NCBI RefSeq assembly: GCF_014170335.1
Contig: NZ_LZZS01000005.1
Location: 637,584 to 701,583 of the forward strand
Source: Achromobacter sp. UMC46
Lineage (GTDB): Bacteria > Pseudomonadota > Gammaproteobacteria > Burkholderiales > Burkholderiaceae_B
Direction: 5' to 3'
DNA length: 64,000 bases
The notes below the pieces were generated by a model, which saw nothing but the letters and a program-made list of their open reading frames with translations, ran no database searches and was not told the DNA's origin. Positions 49,156-57,499 of the stretch are shown here, piece by piece. How positions within the stretch are numbered: the stretch's first letter is position 1; each line of letters opens with the position of its first letter. The translations under genes were made by a program, and so were the position numbers.

Positions 49156-49477
49156 GACGATTCCTTGATAAGCGGGTTGCAATGCGGGTTTGACAAGATT
49201 CAAGGGGTAAACCCGGATGCCAAAACCCGTCTGTTAATAGGATTAGGTGGAATTATCCCCCATTGGCGGGTAGCGCCTCATCCGGCGGGCGGAGTAGGGC
49301 ATCTTAAGAGTTGGCGCACGCCCTGATTTGGTGCATGCGGGGGCGAGCCGCCTTGATCCGGTGCGGGTTCCCTGGCCGCCGAAAGGGCCGTTGCCAGGGG
49401 GCACGGCGTGGCATGGAAATTGCTCGTCATCCGAAGGTGATACGCTTGCCATGCAAGCAGAAAGACCGGGAGGGGCC
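49156..49477. other. Divergent intergenic region between algC and the biotin-carboxylase-like gene
   Basis: This 322-bp gap contains TTAATAGGATTAGG at about 49234, part of an AT-richer patch that may hold the algC promoter on the minus strand, and the sigma-54-like element at 49409-49424 on the plus strand. No convincing gene is seen. Confidence 0.4.
49409..49424 (+). promoter_or_regulatory. Sigma-54-type (-24/-12) promoter candidate
   Basis: TGGCATGGAAATTGCT matches the consensus TGGCACG-N4-TTGCW at 11 of 12 fixed positions with the obligatory GG and GC at the right ten-base spacing. It would start transcription near 49436, about 40 bases before the ATG at 49478. No enhancer site or activator gene was identified nearby. 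Confidence 0.5.
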
Positions 49478-50110
49478 ATGGGTGCCAAAGTTTCTACTGT
49501 CATGTCGTCTAGGGGAGCCACCAGCAGGCGCGGCCCCCCCACGGACTATGCCGGCCCGGCCGCGGGCCGCGAGCGCCGGCTTGATATCCATGTATTCGTA
49601 TCTGAAACCGGCGAACTGGCCACGGGCCGCGCCTGGGAGCGCTGCGTCTGGCGCGAGGCCCGGGTGCTGATCGCCGAGTGCCCGGCGCCGCATCTGCCGT
49701 CGTCGGTCGAGGCCGCGTTGCGCGTCATCGCCGCCGATGTCGCCCGCGACCGCGGATGGCAGGGGATGGGCACGGTGGCGTTTTCGCTGGACGACCGCAG
49801 CGGCGTGTTCCGTGTGACGGGCGCCGAAGCCCAGCCGAACGCCGCCGGTTCGCCCGTGACGGGGCATGACCCGGATGCTGCCCATGCGCTGGAAATGCGC
49901 ATCGACGGCTGCGTCGACCGTCGTCTGCCCTGCACCCGTTTGCTCGTGTGCGGCGCGACCCGCGGCGAGGCCCTGCGCCGCGCCTACCGCGCGCTGTCCG
50001 AAATGCCGGGGCCCGCGGGCGTTGACCGGGCTTTCCTGATGAACCGCATCGCCTCAAGGGCCTACTGCTCCGGGCTGACCGGCACGCGGCTGGACCAGGC
50101 GGTCGGCTAG
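49478..50110 (+). CDS. Biotin-carboxylase-like relic lacking the ATP-grasp core
   Basis: 210 aa from the ATG at 49478 (strong GGGAGGGG upstream). From residue about 28 it aligns by eye to the C-terminal half of biotin carboxylase: RLDIHVFVSETGE to HVEIQVLADGQGN, VLIAECPAPH to VVEEAPAPG, WQGMGTVAFSLDD to YRGAGTFEF, SPVTGHD to HPVTEMITGVD, AHALEMRI to GHAVECRI, and a C-terminal LLVCGATRGEALRRAYRALSE. The N-terminal Rossmann and ATP-binding lid are absent and the catalytic set (both metal-binding Glu, Asn, Arg, Gln-Val-Glu) is replaced, so it cannot be a carboxylase. Function unknown; a scaffold or regulatory paralogue is one option, decay another. Confidence 0.7.
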   Translation: MGAKVSTVMSSRGATSRRGPPTDYAGPAAGRERRLDIHVFVSETGELATGRAWERCVWREARVLIAECPAPHLPSSVEAALRVIAADVARDRGWQGMGTVAFSLDDRSGVFRVTGAEAQPNAAGSPVTGHDPDAAHALEMRIDGCVDRRLPCTRLLVCGATRGEALRRAYRALSEMPGPAGVDRAFLMNRIASRAYCSGLTGTRLDQAVG

Positions 50111-50112
50111 GG

Positions 50113-50128
50113 CGCCTCGGCCGAGGCG
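50113..50128. other. Perfect 16-bp palindrome before the FAD oxidase gene
   Basis: CGCCTCGG followed by CCGAGGCG, two bases after the stop codon of the upstream gene and 11 bases before a TACAAT box (50139-50144). It could be an operator or a short terminator stem; no T tract follows. Confidence 0.4.
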
Positions 50129-50203
50129 ATTCCGCCCCTACAATAGTCCGCACATCCCTTGACCTGCGCCTGGGCGATACCAGGCCTTTCTTGTGCGGCG
50201 CCT

Positions 50204-51619
50204 ATGACTTTGCTGAGCGATCTACAGTCCCTGTTGGGGTTCTCCCACGTGCTGACCGGCGCGGACGCCGAATCCTATGTGCAGGATTGGCGCAGGCGCT
50301 ATCGTGGCACGGCGTTGGCGGTCATCCGGCCAGGATCGACCGAGGAAGTCGCCGCCGCCGTGAAGCTGTGCCTGCACCATGGCGTGCCGGTGGTGCCGCA
50401 AGGCGGCAACACCGGTCTGTGCGGCGGCGCCACGCCGGACGACTCCGGCCGCGCCGTCGTGCTATCCACGACCCGTCTGACCGCCGTGCGCAACCTGGAT
50501 ACCGCCAACGACACCATCACGGTCGAGGCCGGCTGCGTCCTGCAAGCCGTTCAAGAGGCCGCCGCGGGGGCCGACCGGCTGTTTCCGCTCAGCCTGGCGG
50601 CCGAAGGCAGCTGCACGATCGGCGGCAACCTGGCCACCAACGCCGGCGGCACGCAGGTGCTGCGCTACGGCAACACGCGCGACCTGACCCTGGGCCTGGA
50701 AGTCGTGACCGCGGAAGGCGAGGTCTGGAACGGCTTGCGCGGCTTGCGCAAGGACAACACCGGCTACGACTTGCGCGACCTGTACATCGGCAGCGAAGGC
50801 ACGCTGGGCATCATCACCGCCGCCACGCTGAAGCTGTTCCCGCGCCCGGTGGCCTCGTGCACCGCGCTGCTGACGCTGGATACGATCGACCACGCGGTGG
50901 ATCTGCTGTCGCGGGCGCGTTCGGGCTTCGGCGCGGCGCTGACCGGCTTCGAGCTCATGAGCGGCGCCTGCCTGCAAGCCGTGGTGCGCCTGTTCCCGCA
51001 GCAGCGCCTGCCGTTTGAAGGCGGTTCCGCCGAATCGCCCTGGTTCGCGCTGCTGGAACTGTCCGACAGCGAAAGCGAGGCGCATGCGCGCGACCGCTTC
51101 GAGGCCGTGCTGGGCGACGCCATCGACGCGGGCCTGATCAACGATGCGGCCATTGCCGCCAACGTGGCGCAGAGCAAGGCGCTGTGGCACTTGCGCGAAA
51201 GCATCCCGCTGGCCGAGGCCGAGTTGGGCAAATCGGTCAAGCACGACGTGTCGATCCCCATTTCATCCATCGCCGGGTTCGTGCACAAGACCAATGCCTT
51301 GCTGCAAGCGCGCTTTCCCGGCGTGCGCCACGTGATCTTCGGCCATCTGGGCGACGGCAACCTGCACTACAACGTGGCCAACGCGCCCGGTCAGACCGAG
51401 AGCGAGCTGCTGGCGCTGCAAAGCGAAATCTATGGCGTGGTGCATGACAGCGTGCATGCGCACAGCGGCTCCATCAGCGCCGAACACGGCGTCGGACAGC
51501 TCAAGCGCGACGAACTGCCGCGCTACAAGAGCCCGGTCGAACTGGCGCTGATGCGTCGTATCAAACGCGCGCTGGACCCTCAAGGGCTGATGAACCCGGG
51601 CAAGGTGCTGCAAGCGTAG
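50204..51619 (+). CDS. FAD-binding D-2-hydroxyacid dehydrogenase (D2HGDH/GlcD family)
   Basis: 471 aa. N-terminal PCMH FAD domain with PQGGNTGLCGGATPDDSG and IGGNLATNAGGTQVLRYGNTRD; C-terminal FAD-oxidase domain with KHDVSIPIS, the metal/substrate-binding HLGDGNLHYN, and SAEHGVGQLKRDELPRYK. These enzymes oxidise D-2-hydroxyglutarate, D-lactate or similar, passing electrons to an electron-transfer acceptor. The combination fits D-2-hydroxyglutarate dehydrogenase best. The ATG at 50204 is the best start; the frame opens earlier. A TACAAT -10-like box is at 50139-50144. Confidence 0.9.
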   Translation: MTLLSDLQSLLGFSHVLTGADAESYVQDWRRRYRGTALAVIRPGSTEEVAAAVKLCLHHGVPVVPQGGNTGLCGGATPDDSGRAVVLSTTRLTAVRNLDTANDTITVEAGCVLQAVQEAAAGADRLFPLSLAAEGSCTIGGNLATNAGGTQVLRYGNTRDLTLGLEVVTAEGEVWNGLRGLRKDNTGYDLRDLYIGSEGTLGIITAATLKLFPRPVASCTALLTLDTIDHAVDLLSRARSGFGAALTGFELMSGACLQAVVRLFPQQRLPFEGGSAESPWFALLELSDSESEAHARDRFEAVLGDAIDAGLINDAAIAANVAQSKALWHLRESIPLAEAELGKSVKHDVSIPISSIAGFVHKTNALLQARFPGVRHVIFGHLGDGNLHYNVANAPGQTESELLALQSEIYGVVHDSVHAHSGSISAEHGVGQLKRDELPRYKSPVELALMRRIKRALDPQGLMNPGKVLQA

Positions 51620-51666
51620 GCCGACCGGACACAGGCCGATCCAACCTTCCAACAGGGAACTCAATT

Positions 51667-52380
51667 ATGGCTGCCAGCCCCGCAGCGGGTGCGAATAACC
51701 GGATCCTGATCGTCGAGGACGATCACATCATCGCCGGCAATCTCTACACCTTCCTGGAGACCCGGGGCTTCCTGCCGGACGTGGCCTATACCGGCCACGC
51801 CGCGCTGGAGCGCTTGAAGGAGCAGCGCTTCGATGCCGTGATCCTGGACATCGGCCTGCCCGGCATGGACGGCAACGCCGTCCTGCACATTCTGCGCAAC
51901 GACATGCGGGCGTCCCTCCCGGTGCTGATGCTGACCGCGCGCGACAGCCTCGAGGACAAGCTGGCGGGGTTTTCGCACGGCGCGGACGACTATCTGACCA
52001 AGCCCTTCGCCCTGCTGGAAGTCGAGGCCCGCCTGCTGGCCCTGATCCAGCGCGCGAAAGGGGCTACGGTGGATTCGGTGCGCCAGTTCGGCCCACTGCA
52101 ATACGACACACGCAGCCGCGGCGTATCGGTCAATGGCACGCCGGTGCATCTGACGCGCAAGGCCAGCCTGATCATGGAGGCGCTGATGCGCGATCCGGGC
52201 AGGTTGGTGTCGCGCGAAGAACTGGAGTCCCTGCTGTGGGGCAACGAGCCGCCGTCTTCCGACGCGCTGCGCAGCCAGGTCCATCTGCTGCGCCGCGCCT
52301 TGGCCGACGCCGGTTTCGACGGCATCGAGACCATGCACGGCACCGGCTGGCGGCTGGTCGCGGCCGGAGGCGCGCCATGA
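51667..52380 (+). CDS. Two-component response regulator, OmpR family
   Basis: 237 aa. Receiver domain (about 12-125) with the acidic pair EDD, phospho-acceptor D61 (VILDIGLPGMDG), Thr in MLTARDS and K in LTKPFALLE; winged-helix DNA-binding domain from about 140 (LTRKASLIMEALMRDPGRLVSREEL). Overlaps the histidine kinase gene as ATGA. Acts as the transcription factor of the pair. Confidence 0.95.
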   Translation: MAASPAAGANNRILIVEDDHIIAGNLYTFLETRGFLPDVAYTGHAALERLKEQRFDAVILDIGLPGMDGNAVLHILRNDMRASLPVLMLTARDSLEDKLAGFSHGADDYLTKPFALLEVEARLLALIQRAKGATVDSVRQFGPLQYDTRSRGVSVNGTPVHLTRKASLIMEALMRDPGRLVSREELESLLWGNEPPSSDALRSQVHLLRRALADAGFDGIETMHGTGWRLVAAGGAP

Positions 52381-53750
52381 CGCGCGCAGCCAGCGGCACG
52401 TTGACCCAGCGGGTGGTGTGGGCGCTGACGGGCACGGTCGCGCTGTTCGTGACGGCGCTGGCCTTGCTGGCCTATCTGACCTTCGATCAGATGGAAGACG
52501 ATCTGGTCAACGACATCCTCAATACCGAAATGGACCGGCTGGTCCAGCACGCGCGCGCCAGCGACGAGTTCATGCCGCGCCAGGGCGCGCGTGAGCTGGG
52601 CGGTTCCATGCGGGCATGGATGAGCGTGGACGGCCAGCGCCCCGCGGGCATTCCTGACGAAGTCCTAGGGCTGGATAGCGGCCTGCACCTGATCGAGCCC
52701 GGGGCCTACACCTGGCACGTGATGGTGGCCGACACGGGGCGGGGCAAGGTCTACCTGCTGTACGACGCCACCGACAACGAAGAGCGCGTGCACGATTTCG
52801 GCCTGATCGTGCTCGGGGTCGGCGCCATCTGCGTGATCGGCGCCTATGCCCTGTCGCGCCGGGTGGCGGCGGTGGCGGTGGGGCCGTTGCTGGACTTGAC
52901 CGACCGGCTGGCGACCTGGGCGCCGGGATCCCCCGACATGGCGGTCACGCGCGACGACGAGGCCGGCCGGCTGATCGAGGCCTTCAACCGGGTGCAGAAT
53001 CAGGTTGATAGGTCGATCGCCCGCGAACGCGAATTCGCGGGCAACCTGAGCCATGAGGTGCGCACGCCGCTGGCCGCCATCCGTTCGGACAGCGAACTGA
53101 TGCTGCTGACCCAGGCGCTTACGCCAGACCAGCGCCAGCGTCTGACCCGCGTAGTGGACAACGTGGATGACGTGATCGTCTGCCTGGAAAGCGCCCGGGC
53201 GATGGCGCGCGACCAGTTGCTGCCACCGGCGCCCGTGGACGTCGCCGAGTGCATGGAGGACGCGTGGCGCGGCTACGAGGCCCAGGCCGGACAGGCCGAA
53301 CTGCGCTGGGACAATCAGATCGCGCCCGGCCATGTCCTGACGCTGGACCGCTATGCGCTGCTGACCGTGCTGCGCAATCTGGTGCGCAACGCGGTGGAGC
53401 ACGCCGCACCGGCGACGTTGACGACCCGGTTCAGCGCGCCGGGCGTGCTGGAGCTGAGCGACGACGGCAAGGGGATCGCCGCCGGCGATCTGCCGTTCCT
53501 GTTCCGCCGCTACTACAGCGGACGGATGCGGGATTCCAACACCGGCGACCGCGACGAAACCGCCCGCGGCCTGGGGCTGGCGATCGCCAAGCGTGTCTGC
53601 GACATGCAAGGCTGGTCGCTGACCGTCGAATCATCTCGCGAACCGGAATCCCGGGGGACGCGCTTCTTCCTCCGGTTCGAGGCTGGCATCGCCGACGCGT
53701 CCGGCACTGCTTCGGGGAGTGCCGCGTCGGTGGGACAGGGTCGAATTTGA
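52377..53750 (+). CDS. Sensor histidine kinase
   Basis: 457 aa from the ATG at 52377. Two membrane helices (about 14-36 and 141-163) flank a periplasmic domain of roughly 105 residues; a HAMP-like segment, the HisKA box with H226 (LSHEVRTPLAAIRSDSE) and HATPase motifs NLVRNAVEH, SDDGKGI and RGLGLAIAKRV follow. It phosphorylates the response regulator encoded upstream. Signal unknown. Confidence 0.95.
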   Translation: MTRAASGTLTQRVVWALTGTVALFVTALALLAYLTFDQMEDDLVNDILNTEMDRLVQHARASDEFMPRQGARELGGSMRAWMSVDGQRPAGIPDEVLGLDSGLHLIEPGAYTWHVMVADTGRGKVYLLYDATDNEERVHDFGLIVLGVGAICVIGAYALSRRVAAVAVGPLLDLTDRLATWAPGSPDMAVTRDDEAGRLIEAFNRVQNQVDRSIAREREFAGNLSHEVRTPLAAIRSDSELMLLTQALTPDQRQRLTRVVDNVDDVIVCLESARAMARDQLLPPAPVDVAECMEDAWRGYEAQAGQAELRWDNQIAPGHVLTLDRYALLTVLRNLVRNAVEHAAPATLTTRFSAPGVLELSDDGKGIAAGDLPFLFRRYYSGRMRDSNTGDRDETARGLGLAIAKRVCDMQGWSLTVESSREPESRGTRFFLRFEAGIADASGTASGSAASVGQGRI

Positions 53751-53760
53751 CGAAATTTCG
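53751..53760. promoter_or_regulatory. CGAAATTTCG palindrome
   Basis: A perfect ten-base palindrome starts directly after the kinase stop codon and 56 bases before the PAP2 gene; GTCGAA/TTCGAC extends the symmetry nearby. It is a possible binding site of the response regulator for the PAP2 gene. Confidence 0.25.
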
Positions 53761-53815
53761 ACTTTCGGCGAACTAAGCTTTCCGCTTGTCCGATGCGTCT
53801 CTCGTCTATCGACCC

Positions 53816-54607
53816 ATGTCGTCCTCTTTGCTGCCTGCGGCGCGCGCGCCGTCGCCCGTCTGGTACCTCTGCAGTCAGCTGATCGGCGTGACGCTGGCGC
53901 TTGCCTGTCTGGCCTGGTGGGCAAATGCGTCGGGGCTGGACCTGCGGATCGCACGGGCGTTGTTCGATCCCGCCCTGGACGATTTCCCGCTGCACGTGAA
54001 CCGCTGGCTGGACCTGGTGGGGCACCGCATGGTGCTGGCCTTGCCGATCGGCGTGGCGCTGGCGGCCGTGGGCGTGGTGGCGGCCAGTTTCCGCATCCCG
54101 GCCTGGCGGCCCTGGCGCGGGCCGGCCCTGGCCCTGGCGGCGACTTGCCTGGTGGGGCAGCTGGCGGTCAATCAACTCAAGCACTACACGACGCTGCCAC
54201 GGCCCTATGACCTGGAGACCCTGGGCGGCTACACGCCGTATCCGCTGCACTGGTGGACCTGGGCGCGTGCGCGCGGCGGGGGCGCCATGCCGAGCGGCCA
54301 TGCGGGCGCGGGCTATTCGATGCTGACGCTGTATTTCGCCGGCTGGGCCCTTGGGCGGCCGGCCTGGCGCTGGTGGGGGCTGTTAGTCGGCGCGACTGCG
54401 GGCGTCGGGTTTTCAGTGGTGCGCATCTTGCAGGGCGCCCATTTCCTGAGCCAGACGCTCTGGTCCGCCGCGTTGCTGTGGTTCCTGGCGGCACTGTTCT
54501 TTTATCCGGTGATCGCGGGACGGCACCGCGTGCGCGGCGCGTCCCGGGACTCCTCCGGTCAGTTAAGAAGTACGCCAGGCAGCCAGAGCGAAAAGGCCGG
54601 CACGTAG
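53816..54607 (+). CDS. PAP2 family membrane phosphatase
   Basis: 263 aa, five to six membrane helices. Motif 1 KHYTTLPRP (K-x6-RP), motif 2 PSGH, and motif 3 RILQGAHFLSQ, where the usual Asp after the catalytic His is Gln. PAP2 enzymes remove phosphate from lipid substrates such as undecaprenyl pyrophosphate, phosphatidic acid or lipid A. ATG at 53816 chosen over a TTG at 53786. Lies 65 bases after a two-component system, which may control it. Its last 49 bases overlap the convergent TRAP permease gene. Confidence 0.88.
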   Translation: MSSSLLPAARAPSPVWYLCSQLIGVTLALACLAWWANASGLDLRIARALFDPALDDFPLHVNRWLDLVGHRMVLALPIGVALAAVGVVAASFRIPAWRPWRGPALALAATCLVGQLAVNQLKHYTTLPRPYDLETLGGYTPYPLHWWTWARARGGGAMPSGHAGAGYSMLTLYFAGWALGRPAWRWWGLLVGATAGVGFSVVRILQGAHFLSQTLWSAALLWFLAALFFYPVIAGRHRVRGASRDSSGQLRSTPGSQSEKAGT

Positions 54608-55842
54608 GTCACCAACGCCAGCGCGGCCAGCAAGGCGCCGTAGAACGGCCAGATCGTCCGCATCACGGTGCCGACCGATACGCCGCCGATCGCGCAGCCG
54701 ACGAACTGCGTCGTCCCGACCGGGGGCGTGTTCAGGCCCAATGCGCAATTCAGCAGCATCACGATCCCGAATTGCACCGGCCCCATGCCGTACTGCATGC
54801 AGATCGGCAGGAAGATCGGCGTGCAGATCAGGATGGTGGCGGCCATGTCCAGAAACGTGCCAAGCACGAACAGGATGACGTTGACCATCAGGAAGATGGC
54901 CCACGGGCTGGTCGACACCGATGCCATCAGCTCGCCCGTCTTCTCGGCCACGCCGTAGAAGCTGATCAGGTAGCCGAAGGTGGCCGAAATGCCGATCAGC
55001 AGCAGGACGACGCCGGTCGTCTTGACCGCCTTGCTGGCCGCCCGCACGAACTGGTCCCAGGTCAGCGACCGGTACACGAAGACGGTCAGCGCCAGCGCGT
55101 ACAGTACCGCCACCGCCGCCGATTCCGTCGCGGTGAAGACGCCGCTCAGGATGCCCGTGATGATCAGCACCACCACGAACAGGCCCGGCGCCGCGGCGAT
55201 CAACGAACGCAGCACGATGTGCCAGCCGGGGAAGGTGCCCGCCGGATACCCCCGGCTGCGCGCCACGAAGTACGCCGCCGCCAGGTTGCACAAGGTCAGG
55301 ATCACCGCCGGCACGACGCCGGCCGCGATCAGCGCCGCGATCGACACTTTGCCGCCCGCCGCCAGCGTGTAGATGATGATGTTGTGGCTGGTGGGCATCA
55401 GCGCGCCGACCAGGGCGGCGTGCGTGGTGACGTTCACCGCGTAGTCCGCGTGATAGCCCTCGCGCTTCATCATCGGGATCATTACCGAACCCATTGCCGA
55501 CACGTCCGCCACGGGGGACCCCGACACGCCGCCGAACAGCGTGCAGGCCACCACGTTGGACATGCCCAGCCCCCCGCGCACATGCCCCACCAGCGACTTG
55601 GCGAACGCCACGATGCGGTCGGCGATGCCGCCGTACAGCATGAGTTCGCCCGTGAAGATGAAGAAGGGGATGGCCAGGAACGAGAAAGCGTTCATGCCCG
55701 AAGTCATTTGCTGGAACGCCACCGCCACCGGCAGGTCTTCGACCATGATGGCGGTGATGGACGACAGGCCGATGGCGAAGGCGACCGGCACGCCGATCAC
55801 CAGGAACCCCATGAACGTGAATGAAAGCAGTGTCAGCGCCAT
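54559..55842 (-). CDS. TRAP transporter large permease (DctM)
   Basis: 427 aa, about 12 membrane helices, with the DctM hallmarks GGVSGSPVADVSAMGSVMIP and GLNTPPVGTTQFV. It forms the channel of a sodium-driven high-affinity importer with DctQ and DctP. Starts 10 bases inside the DctQ gene. Genomic context (uronate dehydrogenase, lactonase) points to galacturonate/glucuronate uptake. Confidence 0.94.
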   Translation of the reverse strand: MALTLLSFTFMGFLVIGVPVAFAIGLSSITAIMVEDLPVAVAFQQMTSGMNAFSFLAIPFFIFTGELMLYGGIADRIVAFAKSLVGHVRGGLGMSNVVACTLFGGVSGSPVADVSAMGSVMIPMMKREGYHADYAVNVTTHAALVGALMPTSHNIIIYTLAAGGKVSIAALIAAGVVPAVILTLCNLAAAYFVARSRGYPAGTFPGWHIVLRSLIAAAPGLFVVVLIITGILSGVFTATESAAVAVLYALALTVFVYRSLTWDQFVRAASKAVKTTGVVLLLIGISATFGYLISFYGVAEKTGELMASVSTSPWAIFLMVNVILFVLGTFLDMAATILICTPIFLPICMQYGMGPVQFGIVMLLNCALGLNTPPVGTTQFVGCAIGGVSVGTVMRTIWPFYGALLAALALVTYVPAFSLWLPGVLLN

Positions 55843-56396
55843 GCCGGTACCACCTTATGGTTGCGCAGGATCGCGATGATGTGCTCGATGGAGAAGAGCG
55901 CGATCAAGGTGCCCGACAGTGTTGCGGGGATGTATTTCCAGGCGTTCGAGATCCCCAGGTTGGGGATCTTGTAGGCCGCGACGGATTCGGCCAGCACGCC
56001 GCAGTTCCAGGCCATCAGCACGCCGAACAGCAGCACCAGCAGATGGATGAAGATCTGCAGCCGGCGCTGGCCGGCCTTGGGCAGCGCGTCCAGCAGCGAT
56101 TCGAAGCCGATGTGGCCCGCGTCGCGCACGCCGACGGCCGCGCCCAGCATGGTCACGTACAGCACCAGCAGGAGCGCGAGGCTTTCCGCCCAGGTCGGCG
56201 TGCTGTTGAGCACGTGGCGGCCGACGATCTGCAAGGTGACGGCGACGATCAGGCAGACCAGCCCGAACACGCTCGTCCACATGCAGAGCCGCGCCAGCGC
56301 CGCGCAGCCTCGGGTGTAGGCATCCAGCGGGGCGGCAAGGGCTTGCGCCCGGCCCCCCGCGCCGATCTCGGTTTCATTCGTGGGTGTGGCCAACAT
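55833..56396 (-). CDS. TRAP transporter small permease (DctQ)
   Basis: 187 aa, four membrane helices in residues about 35-165; the WAESLALLLVLYVTMLGAAVGVRD segment is typical of DctQ. Between dctP (7 bases upstream) and dctM (overlapping). Confidence 0.92.
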   Translation of the reverse strand: MLATPTNETEIGAGGRAQALAAPLDAYTRGCAALARLCMWTSVFGLVCLIVAVTLQIVGRHVLNSTPTWAESLALLLVLYVTMLGAAVGVRDAGHIGFESLLDALPKAGQRRLQIFIHLLVLLFGVLMAWNCGVLAESVAAYKIPNLGISNAWKYIPATLSGTLIALFSIEHIIAILRNHKVVPAWR

Positions 56397-56403
56397 GGTG
56401 CCC

Positions 56404-57381
56404 TCACTGGACGGCCTGGATCTTCGCGACCAGGTCTTTCATTTCGGGCGTGGTGACGAAGCGTTCGTACACGGGCTTCATCGCGTTCTGGAACGAGGCC
56501 TTGTCCACTTCCACGATCTGAGAACCAGCGCGCTCGACGACGGACCGGGACTTCTGTTCGCGCTCGTCCCACAGCTTGCGCATGTAGGGCACGGATTCGC
56601 GCGCCGCCTCGCGCAGGATCTTCTGGTCGTCGGGCGGCAGCTTGTCCCACTGGCGCTTGGAGAAGATCAGAATCTCGGGCGTCATCGTGTGTTCGGTCAT
56701 CGCGTAGTACTTCGCGACTTCGTAGTGGTGCGCGCTTTCGTAGCTGGGGAAATTGTTTTCGGCCGCATCCACCAGCCCCGTCTTCAGGGACGTGTAGACC
56801 TCGCCCATCGGCATCGGCGTGGCGTTGCCGCCCATCGCCTCGACCATGGCGACCGACAGGTCGGATTGCTGCACCCGGATCTTCTGGCCCTTCGCGTCGG
56901 CCAGCGTCTTGATCGGCTTGTTGCGCGTGTACATCGAGCGCGCGCCGCTGTCGTACCAGGCCAGGCCGACAAAGCCCGCGCCCTCGCAGGAGCGCAGGAT
57001 CTGGTCGCCGATATCGCTGTCCAGCACTTTGTGCAAGTGCTCTTTGGAACGGAACAGGAAGGGCAGCGACGGCACGCGGGTCGTCTGGCAGATGTTGTGC
57101 ATGGCGGCGCTTGAGACGCGGGCCATGGCCAGGGCGCCCAGCTTCACCTGTTCGATCGAATCGTCTTCATTGCCCAGCGCGCCGCCCGCGTATACCTTGA
57201 CGGTGATGCGGCCGTTGGTGCGTTGCTTGACCAGTTCGCCGAAGTGGCGCACCGCCAGCACGGTGGGATAGTCGTCGGGATGGATGTCGGCGGAACGCAG
57301 TTCGGCGGCGTGGGTGGCGGGAATCAGCGTCAGCAAGGCAGCCGCCGCCAAAATGGCGCGGGTCAGGGTGGGGCGCAGCAT
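56404..57381 (-). CDS. TRAP transporter substrate-binding protein (DctP)
   Basis: 325 aa with a signal peptide of about 25 residues (cleavage after ATHA). The fold follows DctP: YPTVLAVRHFGELVKQRTNGRITVKVYAGGALG, KGQKIRVQQSDLSVAMVEAMGGNATPMPMGEVYTSLKTGLVDAAENN. The Arg in GQKIRVQ is the carboxylate anchor, fitting an acidic sugar such as a uronate. First of the three TRAP genes. Confidence 0.93.
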   Translation of the reverse strand: MLRPTLTRAILAAAALLTLIPATHAAELRSADIHPDDYPTVLAVRHFGELVKQRTNGRITVKVYAGGALGNEDDSIEQVKLGALAMARVSSAAMHNICQTTRVPSLPFLFRSKEHLHKVLDSDIGDQILRSCEGAGFVGLAWYDSGARSMYTRNKPIKTLADAKGQKIRVQQSDLSVAMVEAMGGNATPMPMGEVYTSLKTGLVDAAENNFPSYESAHHYEVAKYYAMTEHTMTPEILIFSKRQWDKLPPDDQKILREAARESVPYMRKLWDEREQKSRSVVERAGSQIVEVDKASFQNAMKPVYERFVTTPEMKDLVAKIQAVQ

Positions 57382-57499
57382 GTCTACCTCCGGTTGGAGT
57401 ACGGCGTTTCGTCAATGGCCGGAACGGCCTCGAAGCTCTTTGATATGGACGGGCGTGCTTACTTCGCTTTGGGGCATGCGACTGCGCCCCGATCGGGTG

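Noticed and set aside
49328..49477. Longer N-terminus for the biotin-carboxylase-like protein
   Set aside because: It would cross the sigma-54-like promoter, and the ATG at 49478 has a strong ribosome binding site.
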